This document shows, piece after piece, positions 6,810 through 13,309 of a DNA stretch of 17,966 nt. The translations under genes and the position numbers were made by a program. Every line of letters begins with the position of its first letter. Within the stretch, counting starts at the first letter, position 1. The notes below the pieces were generated by a model that was given only the letters and a program-made list of their open reading frames with translations, was not told the DNA's origin and did no database searches. This stretch comes from Actinomycetota bacterium. GTDB taxonomy: Bacteria > Actinomycetota > Thermoleophilia > UBA2241. The stretch spans positions 1 to 17,966 of the forward strand of contig JAAYBE010000081.1 in NCBI GenBank assembly GCA_012719015.1. Direction: 5' to 3'.

Positions 6810-7655
6810 TCAGGACGAGCGCTGCACCCAGTCCAGCGTCGGCTCCACCTGGTTGAACGTGAAGAGATGGACGCCGCGGATGTCGAGTGAGCCCTCCGCG
6901 GCGTACTCCGCCACCTCCCGGGCAAGGCCGGTGGGGTCGTATCTGCGGGAGCGCGCCAGCGTCACCAGTTGACGGCCGTGCTTGCGCAGGTAGCTGAGCG
7001 ACGCACCCACGCCCGCCTTGAGCGAGATCTCGGCCAGCTTGCGTCGTTCGACGACCCCGGGCAGGCCGACGAGGACGGGCAACTCGATGCCCTCGGCCCG
7101 GATCGCGCCCACCCAGCGGGCGAGGGCACCCGCGTCGAAACAGAGCTGCGTGACCAGGTGCGTCGCGTACGGCTGCTTGCGCTTCAGAGCCGCGAGCAGC
7201 TTGTCGTCGGGGATCAGCGGGTGGCCCTCCGGATAGCCGCCGATGCCGATCCGGGTGAAGGGATGCGTCATTGCGGCGAGCTCCTCCAGCAGGTCGCCGG
7301 CGTCGACGAAGTCGCCCGCCGGCGGGTCGGCGTCGCCACCCACGACGAAGACCTCCCGGATGTCCGTACCCTCGAGGCGGTCCACCAGTCGCCGGAGATG
7401 GTCACGTCCGGCGACCATGCGCGCCGAGAAGTGCGGCACCACCCGAAGACCCCTCGCCGCCAAGGCGACACTCGCCTCGAGCGTGCGGTCAAGACCGAGC
7501 GAGGGGGAGGCGGTGACCGTGACCGTGGTCCCGGCAGGCAGCACGGCCGTCTTCTGTTCGATCCCCCGCGCAGGGATCACCTCATAACGCGGCTCCTGGA
7601 GCAGAAGCGACAGGGCGGCCGGTGCGACGACAGTGGGCACTCCTCCAGCGCTCAT
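6810..7655 (-). CDS. Methylenetetrahydrofolate reductase family protein (MetF-like)
   Basis: Predicted TIM-barrel reductase of 5,10-methylene-THF to 5-methyl-THF, which feeds methionine synthesis. The product is 281 aa. Family landmarks appear in the right order: YEVIP at 24-28 with the early Glu25, VGGD at 105-108 in place of the usual RGD, GGYPEGHP at 139-146, TQLCFD at 169-174, PVLVGLPGV at 193-201 and the C-terminal VHLFTFNQ at 262-269. The overall divergence from E. coli MetF, including the first strand, fits the short actinobacterial MTHFR group. Flavin dependence cannot be judged here. GAGGTGA (7659-7665) lies 3 nt before ATG 7655. It is divergent from cbiZ across an AT-rich 189-nt region. 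A catabolic or otherwise divergent folate reductase is possible. Confidence 0.8.
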   Translation of the reverse strand: MSAGGVPTVVAPAALSLLLQEPRYEVIPARGIEQKTAVLPAGTTVTVTASPSLGLDRTLEASVALAARGLRVVPHFSARMVAGRDHLRRLVDRLEGTDIREVFVVGGDADPPAGDFVDAGDLLEELAAMTHPFTRIGIGGYPEGHPLIPDDKLLAALKRKQPYATHLVTQLCFDAGALARWVGAIRAEGIELPVLVGLPGVVERRKLAEISLKAGVGASLSYLRKHGRQLVTLARSRRYDPTGLAREVAEYAAEGSLDIRGVHLFTFNQVEPTLDWVQRSS

Positions 7656-7844
7656 GGGTCACCTCGCAGCATAAAGTGGACTGATACGGTCTTGTATATA
7701 CCCACTCATGCACGACTGTGGACGGGCGGAACCGAACCGTGTGGCCCGCGGAGGCGCTCGCGCGGACCCCCGACGCCGTGGGCCGAGGGGTCGGGTAGCA
7801 TGTCGGGCACACACCCCGGCCACACATGGATCGAAGGGAGCGGC
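7656..7844. promoter_or_regulatory. Divergent promoter region between the MTHFR-like gene and cbiZ
   Basis: The stretch 7668-7710 is noticeably AT-rich for this DNA and includes the palindrome GTATATAC (7694-7701), usable as a -10 element on either strand. AGTGG (7676-7680) and CCACT (7702-7706) form arms around it. A further TAGCAT (7796-7801) lies closer to cbiZ. No convincing -35 hexamer pairs with any of these. I looked for a cobalamin-riboswitch B12 box and did not see one. Confidence 0.3.
7834..7840 (+). promoter_or_regulatory. Ribosome binding site setting the cbiZ start
   Basis: AAGGGAG ends 4 nt before ATG 7845. The frame is open far upstream, over the MTHFR-like gene on the other strand, so this site and the start of family similarity decide the true start. 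Confidence 0.6.
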
Positions 7845-8540
7845 ATGGAGCACAGCCGCCGCATACTGCCCGGGATCACCGTCTCCAGCGGACGTCGTGC
7901 CGTACGGGTCAGCAGCGAGCGTCCGTTGACGACCCTGAGCTCGGCGGTGGTGGGCGGCGGATGGGCCAGCGTCCGCGAGATCGTGAACGTGCACGTCGAC
8001 GACGGGTACGACGGCGAGCGGCCCGAGGAAGACCTGGTCGCAGTCGCCGCGGGACTCGGCGTCAGAGGACCGTTCGTGGGCCTCATGACGGCGGCGTACA
8101 CGGAGTCTGCCCGCTGTGACGTGCGGTCGCGGGGCGACCTCGCGGTCGCGGCCGTGGTCTCGATCGGCCTCAGCAACACGTCGTCGGCAGGCCTGACTCC
8201 ACCCGTGGACGCGCCGACCCCGGCGCCGGGCACCATCAACATCGTCCTGGTGGTCGACGGCGCCCTCACGCGGGCGGCGATGGTCAACGCGGTCATCACG
8301 GTGACCGAGGCGAAGACGGCGACGCTCGCTGAGTGGGACGTCCGCACGGCCGACGGGGCACCCGCGAGCGGCACCTCCACCGACGCCGTCGTGGTCGCCT
8401 GCACGGGTCGCGGCCGACCGCTCGCGTACGCCGGCCCGGCCACTCCGGTCGGGTGGCTCGCGGCCGGCGCGGTCCGCGGCGCCATGACCCGGGTCCGCGC
8501 GGCCGGTCCCCGGGACGACGGACCCCGGCGCAGCGGATGA
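7845..8540 (+). CDS. cbiZ: Adenosylcobinamide amidohydrolase (CbiZ family)
   Basis: CbiZ cleaves the aminopropanol tail of adenosylcobinamide to give adenosylcobyric acid, which lets a cell salvage or remodel corrinoids. The product is 231 aa. Recognisable family blocks are PLTTLSSAVVGGG (27-39), VNVHVDDGYDG (47-57), GPFVGLMTAA (75-84), VVSIGLSN (104-111), INIVLVVDGALTRAAMVNAV (131-150) and the following TVTEAKTATL. The last 15 residues are a charged non-conserved tail. No other corrinoid gene or BtuF/BtuC-like transporter is in the window; archaeal and some bacterial cbiZ genes sit beside these. The divergent neighbour is MTHFR-like, a link to B12-dependent methionine synthesis by inference only. 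Confidence 0.85.
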   Translation: MEHSRRILPGITVSSGRRAVRVSSERPLTTLSSAVVGGGWASVREIVNVHVDDGYDGERPEEDLVAVAAGLGVRGPFVGLMTAAYTESARCDVRSRGDLAVAAVVSIGLSNTSSAGLTPPVDAPTPAPGTINIVLVVDGALTRAAMVNAVITVTEAKTATLAEWDVRTADGAPASGTSTDAVVVACTGRGRPLAYAGPATPVGWLAAGAVRGAMTRVRAAGPRDDGPRRSG

Positions 8541-8557
8541 GCGGCCGGCGCGGCCGC
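8541..8557. terminator. Short GC hairpin between convergent cbiZ and the CMD-family gene
   Basis: GCGGCCG (8541-8547) pairs with CGGCCGC (8551-8557) over a 3-nt loop, directly after the cbiZ stop and 15 nt before the opposing stop. No T tract follows. Confidence 0.35.
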
Positions 8558-8572
8558 CCCTGTACGCCGCGC

Positions 8573-8893
8573 TCAGCCGGCCTCGAGCACCTCGTCGATC
8601 CAGCCGAGGCCGGCGATGGCGGCGGGGAACCCGCAGGTCGTGATGGCGAGGATGCCGACCTGCCGGATCTCCTCCGGCCTGGCGCCGGCCGCCAGCGCCT
8701 TGCGGGCGTTCGACTTCACGGCGCCCTCGGCCGATGCGCCCACGGCGAGGCCGAGCTTGACGAGACGCGCCACGCGCTCGTCGAGCGGTCCGGCTCCGTC
8801 GACCGTGGCGCCCAGTGCGTCCAGCGCGCTCGCCACCTCCGGATACTGGTCCCGAAAGCCCAGGTACACGTCGGGCAGATGTCCGTCGGTCAT
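8573..8893 (-). CDS. Carboxymuconolactone decarboxylase (CMD) family protein
   Basis: Small all-helical protein of the AhpD/CMD fold, 106 aa. The core EGAVKSNARKAL (57-68), AGARPEEIRQVGILAITTCGFP (69-90) and the WIDEVL ending are typical of short CMD proteins. The AhpD redox motif CxxC is absent: the only cysteine is C87, so peroxidase-reductant activity is not expected, and the position often occupied by His in relatives (near 62) is Asn. Its biochemical role is unknown. The frame is open to 9070, but GGGAGG (8899-8904) lies 5 nt before ATG 8893 and similarity begins there. It lies 115 nt downstream of the GGDEF-EAL gene on the same strand. Confidence 0.82.
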   Translation of the reverse strand: MTDGHLPDVYLGFRDQYPEVASALDALGATVDGAGPLDERVARLVKLGLAVGASAEGAVKSNARKALAAGARPEEIRQVGILAITTCGFPAAIAGLGWIDEVLEAG

Positions 8894-8898
8894 GTCGA

Positions 8899-8904
8899 CC
8901 TCCC
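8899..8904 (-). promoter_or_regulatory. Ribosome binding site setting the CMD-family start
   Basis: GGGAGG is 5 nt before ATG 8893 on the minus strand and rules out the longer open frame to 9070. Confidence 0.55.
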
Positions 8905-9008
8905 TCGTCGGCTCGCGGCGCAGCGGAAGCCGCGTCGTCCATGTCCCGTAGTACTCGGAACGGGCCTGAGCCAAACCGGTCCGGCTGTCCCGACCCCGGT
9001 CAGGGCGC

Positions 9009-11429
9009 TCAGGAGGATGACCGCGGTGCGCCGGCGGCCACGCGCCTGGCCCGCGGTGGCGCCGCCGCACTCTGTTTGAGCAGTCGCTCGCACTCGTCGG
9101 CGGACAGGGGCGAGGCGAGCAGGAACCCCTGCGCCTCCGGGCAGCGGTGACGGCGCAGGAACTCGAACTGGCCCGGGGTCTCCACTCCTTCGGCCACGAC
9201 CCCGAGCTGCAGGGCGCGACCGAGATCGATCACGGCGCGCACCACCGCCGCGCTCCGTTCGCTGCTCTCGACCTCCGAGATGAACGACCGGTCGATCTTG
9301 AGGCGGTCGATCGGCAGCGCCAGCACCTGCCCGAGCGACGAGTACCCGGTGCCGAAGTCGTCCAGCGCGACGCAGACGCCCATGCTCTCGAGGCGCGCCA
9401 GGACGGCCTCGGCCTCACGCGCGTGCTTCAGCGTCGCGGTCTCGGTCACCTCGATCTCGAGCTGGGCGGGGTCCAGCCCGCTCGCTTCCAGCGCCATCTC
9501 GACGTCCGTGGTCAACGAAGGATCGAGGAACTGACGTGCCGAGACGTTCACCGCCACCCTGAGGCCACGGGAACCGGACCTGTGCCACTCGGCGGCCTGC
9601 GCCGTCGCGGCCGTCAGCACCTGGCGGCCGAGCGGCACGATGAGTCCGGTCTCTTCTGCGAGAGGGATGAACTCACCCGGCAGCACGAGCCCGAGACGCG
9701 GGTGCCGCCACCGCACGAGAGCCTCCACCCCGACGATCACGCGCCTGCGGACGTCGAACTGGGGCTGGTAGTACACGCACAACTGCCCTTCCTCGATGGC
9801 CGTGTGCAACTCGGCCTCCAGCCGCATGCGCTCCTGCGCCATGCTGCCGAGCGCAGCGTCGTAGAAGGAGAAGCCGCCCCCTCCCCGCTCCTTGGATCGC
9901 CGCATGGCGGTGTGCGCGTTCTCCAGCAGGGTGGACGGATCCGTCCCGTCGTCCGGATAGAGCGCCATGCCGATGCTGGCGGAGGCGAAGACGCGATCAT
10001 CCCCCAAACGCCATGGCTGGCGGATCGCCGTGAGGATGCGGCTCGCCATGGCGGCGGCGGCGCGGGGCTCGACGTCCGGGAACAGGAGCAGGAACTCGTC
10101 CGCCGCCGAGCGGGCCACCGAATCGCTGTCACGCATGAGCCCGCTGAGGCACTCACCGACCGCGATGAGGAGTTCGTCGCCGCTCTCGTGCCCGAGCGTG
10201 TCGTTCACTGCCTTGAACCGGTCGAGGTCCAGCACGCCCACGATGAGGCCGCGGTCGCGACGCTGCGCGGCCGCGATCGCCTGGCCGAGACGGTCGTTGA
10301 AAAGGCTCCGGTTGGGCAGGTCGGTGAGTCCGTCCCGGTACGCGAGCCTGTCGACGAGCAGCTCGGCCTGCTTGCGGTCGGTGAGGTCCGTCATCACCCC
10401 GATCCCACCCACGACGACGCCGTCGGGGCCGCGCAGGGGCGAGGCGGTCAGGCTGACCCACAACTCGTCCCCGCCAGACGTGCTCCAGGGACCCTCGAAA
10501 GACCCGACGGCTCCGTCCAGGGCGCGCTGCATGGTCGATCTCCAGTCGCCCTCGCCCTGCGCCGCCAGATCGGTACCGACGAGCTCCTCGACCGATGCCT
10601 GGAGCTGCCGGGCGAGGCGGCCGTTGCACTCCGTGAGACGGAACTCGCGGTCGAAGAGGAACACGCCTAGAGGCGACTTCTCGAACAGCGTCTCGCTCCG
10701 CTGGCGCGTCAACTCCAACGCGGCCTCCACCTGCCGACGCGCCTCCTCGGCCTCGCGGCGTTTGGCGATGTCCTCCTGCAGCGCGAGCGTGGTGCGGTGC
10801 AGAGCGCGCATGGCCCAGTCGAGCACGGTGGCGACCAGTGCCGCGATGATCGCGAGCCCGAACAGCGACAGACCCACCTGCAGGCTCAGCCTCGGCTCCT
10901 CGCCGTGGATGGCGACGAGCGTGGCGAACGACAGGCTCGAGACGCCGGCGAACGCGAAGGCCGTCCAGGCGGGCAGCACGAACGCCGAGACGAGCACCGG
11001 CGCCACGAAGATGATCGCGATGCGGTGCGGCGCGGTGAAGAAGAAGAACAGGATCAGGCCGAGCGACGTGGCCGCGAGCATCAGCACGGCCGCGGTGTAC
11101 ACCCGGCCGCGCCGGTTGAGGAACCACGCGAGCCCCATGCAGACCGCGAACAGAAGGTCGGTGGTCATGTGGTAAAGCGGATGCTCTGAAGGCGGGATGA
11201 GCCAACCGATCAGGTCGACGACGAAGAAGCCGACACCGATGAGCGCCAGCGGCAGACACAGGAAGGCGACGATCTGCCCCTGGCGGCGGCGCCCCGGATC
11301 GTCGTGGTCGACGCGCAGCAGCCGTGCGGACCAGACTGAGAAGATGCCGCGGAAGCGCAGCGCGAGCGCCCAGGTGGAGTCGCCCGCGAAACCCTCCGCG
11401 TACTCGTTGTCGGTCGTCAGTTCGCCCAC
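9009..11429 (-). CDS. Membrane PAS-GGDEF(degenerate)-EAL protein, probable c-di-GMP phosphodiesterase
   Basis: Signal-transduction enzyme that controls the second messenger cyclic di-GMP. The product is 806 aa: an N-terminal membrane sensor with about six hydrophobic helices (52-78, 89-104, 111-131, 137-152, 155-174, 185-205), a short coiled coil (215-245), a PAS domain (about 245-355), a GGDEF domain (about 358-525) and an EAL domain (about 535-785). The GGDEF signature reads ARSAADEF (439-446): both glycines are Ala, although DLDRFK (401-406) and the NDTLGHESGD stretch (409-418) are kept. The EAL domain looks active, with E569 in VEAL, DDFGTGYSSL (690-699), K711 in KIDRS and E747 in EGVET. 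The GTG start at 11429 has only a weak GGGCGGG-type site upstream. It follows the oxoamine synthase gene by 136 nt on the same strand. The ligand sensed is unknown. Confidence 0.92.
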   Translation of the reverse strand: MGELTTDNEYAEGFAGDSTWALALRFRGIFSVWSARLLRVDHDDPGRRRQGQIVAFLCLPLALIGVGFFVVDLIGWLIPPSEHPLYHMTTDLLFAVCMGLAWFLNRRGRVYTAAVLMLAATSLGLILFFFFTAPHRIAIIFVAPVLVSAFVLPAWTAFAFAGVSSLSFATLVAIHGEEPRLSLQVGLSLFGLAIIAALVATVLDWAMRALHRTTLALQEDIAKRREAEEARRQVEAALELTRQRSETLFEKSPLGVFLFDREFRLTECNGRLARQLQASVEELVGTDLAAQGEGDWRSTMQRALDGAVGSFEGPWSTSGGDELWVSLTASPLRGPDGVVVGGIGVMTDLTDRKQAELLVDRLAYRDGLTDLPNRSLFNDRLGQAIAAAQRRDRGLIVGVLDLDRFKAVNDTLGHESGDELLIAVGECLSGLMRDSDSVARSAADEFLLLFPDVEPRAAAAMASRILTAIRQPWRLGDDRVFASASIGMALYPDDGTDPSTLLENAHTAMRRSKERGGGGFSFYDAALGSMAQERMRLEAELHTAIEEGQLCVYYQPQFDVRRRVIVGVEALVRWRHPRLGLVLPGEFIPLAEETGLIVPLGRQVLTAATAQAAEWHRSGSRGLRVAVNVSARQFLDPSLTTDVEMALEASGLDPAQLEIEVTETATLKHAREAEAVLARLESMGVCVALDDFGTGYSSLGQVLALPIDRLKIDRSFISEVESSERSAAVVRAVIDLGRALQLGVVAEGVETPGQFEFLRRHRCPEAQGFLLASPLSADECERLLKQSAAAPPRARRVAAGAPRSSS

Positions 11430-11565
11430 GTCGCCGTTGTCGCCCGCCCTTCCCGTCTACGAGGAGGGACTCTCTCTCGACGGCTCTATCGGCAGAACGG
11501 CCCTCATCCTGAACAACGCGTGCGTGTGAAGGCCCATGTCGTGGAGGCCGACGGACGCGGCGTCC

Positions 11566-12786
11566 TCAGGCGATCGCGCCCGCACGCCGGCCGGCTGCGG
11601 CGAAGCCCTCGAGCAGACGGTCGAGGTGACTGCGTTCGTGCGCCGCCGTCAGAGTGATCCGGATACGCGACTCGCCCCTCGCGACCGCCGGCCAGCGCAC
11701 ACAGGGCGCGAGGAGCCCGCGGGCCAGCAGGTCGTCCGCCATCTGCCCCGCCCGCCGATCGTCGCCGATCACCACGGGGACGATCGGCGTGCCGTCCCCG
11801 ATGACTTCGAACCCCAGCCCGCGCAACTCGTGCGCCACGTAGTCGCGGTTGCGCAGCACGCGCACGCGCCGCTGCGGCTCGCGCTCGGCGATCTCCATCG
11901 CCTTCAGGGCGCCGGCGGCGACGCAGGCGGGCACGGCGCCCGAGAACATGTACGAGCGGGCGGCGACGCGCAGGTAGTCGGCGGTCGCGCCGTCCGTGGC
12001 GACGAAACCCCCGATCGCGCCGTACGACTTGGAGTAGGTCCCCATCTGGAGGATGTCCGGCGCGGGATCGACGCCGAAATGCTCCAGTGTCCCCCGGCCA
12101 TTCCGGCCGAGGACGCCGCTGCCGTGGGCGTCGTCGAGCAGCAACTGCGCGCCGTAGGCGCGTGACAGCGCGACGATCTCCGGAACCGGCGCGATGTCGC
12201 CGTCCATGCTGAACACCGCGTCGGTGACCACGAGCAGTCTCTTGCCGCGGTGTGCCGCGAGCTTCTCCTCGAGGCTGCGCATGTCGCAGTGCCGGTACGT
12301 CGCATGCCGGCCACGCGCGGCGTCCCGGCCCTCGATGATGCTGGCATGGTTGAGCTCGTCGCTCACGACGACCATCTCGGGGACGGCCGCCCCGAGCGCG
12401 AAGCCGGTCATGCGGGCGAAGAACGGCAGGTAGGCGAGACCCGTGATCGCCCCGGTGTTGGCCATGAACCCCGTCGGGAACGAGGTCGCCGCCTCGGTCC
12501 CTTTGAGTCGCGCCGTCGCGGCCTCGAGGGCGAGATGCACGTCGGTCGTCCCGGAGATCAGCCGGGAGCCGTTGGCTCCCAGTCCGTACTTCTCCACCGC
12601 GTCGACGACGGCCCGCTTCACCTCGGGGTGCGTGGCGAGACCGAGGTAGTTGCTGGAGCAGAAGACGAGGACCTCCCGTCCGTCGATCTGCACGACGGGG
12701 TCGGCCGTGGCGCTCGACATGGCCTGGGTCGGGGGCATCGCTCCCGCCTCCTCCACCAACTGCATGAACTCGCTCACGGCCTGCAT
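11566..12786 (-). CDS. Alpha-oxoamine synthase (KBL/BioF-like PLP enzyme)
   Basis: PLP-dependent enzyme that condenses an amino acid with an acyl-CoA and releases CO2; the family includes 2-amino-3-ketobutyrate CoA ligase, 8-amino-7-oxononanoate synthase, ALA synthase and serine palmitoyltransferase. The product is 406 aa, the usual length. Markers are SSNYLGL (44-50), YGLGANGSRLISGT (67-80), the NHASI motif with H147, FSMDGD (192-197), DDAHGSGVLG with D218/H221 (218-227), the PLP lysine K253 in TYSKSYGAIGG (250-260) and the C-terminal RIRITLTA (374-381). GGAGGGG lies about 7 nt before ATG 12786. No bio operon, tdh or sphingolipid gene adjoins it, so the acyl and amino-acid substrates cannot be assigned. 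Confidence 0.88.
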   Translation of the reverse strand: MQAVSEFMQLVEEAGAMPPTQAMSSATADPVVQIDGREVLVFCSSNYLGLATHPEVKRAVVDAVEKYGLGANGSRLISGTTDVHLALEAATARLKGTEAATSFPTGFMANTGAITGLAYLPFFARMTGFALGAAVPEMVVVSDELNHASIIEGRDAARGRHATYRHCDMRSLEEKLAAHRGKRLLVVTDAVFSMDGDIAPVPEIVALSRAYGAQLLLDDAHGSGVLGRNGRGTLEHFGVDPAPDILQMGTYSKSYGAIGGFVATDGATADYLRVAARSYMFSGAVPACVAAGALKAMEIAEREPQRRVRVLRNRDYVAHELRGLGFEVIGDGTPIVPVVIGDDRRAGQMADDLLARGLLAPCVRWPAVARGESRIRITLTAAHERSHLDRLLEGFAAAGRRAGAIA

Positions 12787-12970
12787 GTCCGTTCCCCTCC
12801 AGATCTCTGTCCTGATGCACGCTGCCAGATGGACCCTCGCCCTTCACGGCCGGTCGGTCCGACGCCCGGGGGAGGTCCGGGCTCAAGCCGTGACGACGAC
12901 CGCCCGATGTACTCCCTGACCGCGGAGGGCCCCATGCCCTTTTCGACACCGGACGACGAAAGGCCTACCC

Positions 12971-13306
12971 ATGTGCGACGGACACGGACGATCAGGCGGC
13001 CGGCAGCGACGCCCGGAACGGTGTCCCGTGTGCTCATCCTGCCTGATGGAGCCCGCCCACTGGGTCCAGGTGGAGGCCGACCGCTGGCAGCTGGAGCTGC
13101 AGTGCCCGGAGTGCGGGGCGGAGCAGGAGATGACCCTGGACGCCGAGTCCGTGCACGCGTACAACGTGCTTCTCTACGAGGCGGCCGACGCCATGCAGGG
13201 GGCGGCCGGCCGGCTACTCGAGGAGTGGACGTCGGACCTCACCGCCGGCGACCGGCGATTCGTCGAGGCCCTGCGCCACGGCCACATCCTGCCGATCGAC
13301 TTCTGA
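12971..13306 (+). CDS. Small zinc-ribbon protein of unknown function
   Basis: The product is 111 aa. An N-terminal zinc ribbon is formed by C18-P-V-C21 and C45-P-E-C48; C2 and C24 are extra cysteines. Between them is PAHWVQVEADRWQLELQ, a beta-rich connector. The C-terminal half (about 56-111) is helical and acidic, and ends in the HILPIDF motif. I recognise the general pattern (CPxC, W-x-L-x-CPxC, helical tail ending in LPxDF) from small uncharacterised proteins of high-GC actinobacteria. No function is known to me. AAAGG lies about 8 nt before ATG 12971; an in-frame ATG at codon 26 would delete the first CxxC, so I reject it. Its stop is 3 nt from the stop of the convergent S9 peptidase gene. 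Upstream (12787-12970) no clear promoter is visible. Confidence 0.72.
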   Translation: MCDGHGRSGGRQRRPERCPVCSSCLMEPAHWVQVEADRWQLELQCPECGAEQEMTLDAESVHAYNVLLYEAADAMQGAAGRLLEEWTSDLTAGDRRFVEALRHGHILPIDF

Positions 13307-13309
13307 CGA

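Noticed and set aside
7668..7673. TATGCT as the -10 element of the MTHFR-like gene
   Set aside because: Transcription would begin within the Shine-Dalgarno sequence, leaving almost no leader, so a more upstream start is more likely.
7656..7844. Cobalamin riboswitch upstream of cbiZ
   Set aside because: No B12-box-like sequence or multi-stem layout is recognisable; only AT-rich palindromes and loose GC pairs are present.
9147..10670. 507-codon plus-strand open frame opposite the GGDEF-EAL gene
   Set aside because: It is antisense to unmistakable EAL and GGDEF motifs and has no convincing ribosome binding site or domain.
11553..11565. GGACG-CGG-CGTCC hairpin after the oxoamine synthase stop as a terminator
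   Set aside because: Only 5 bp of stem and no T tract; such structures are common by chance in this GC-rich DNA.
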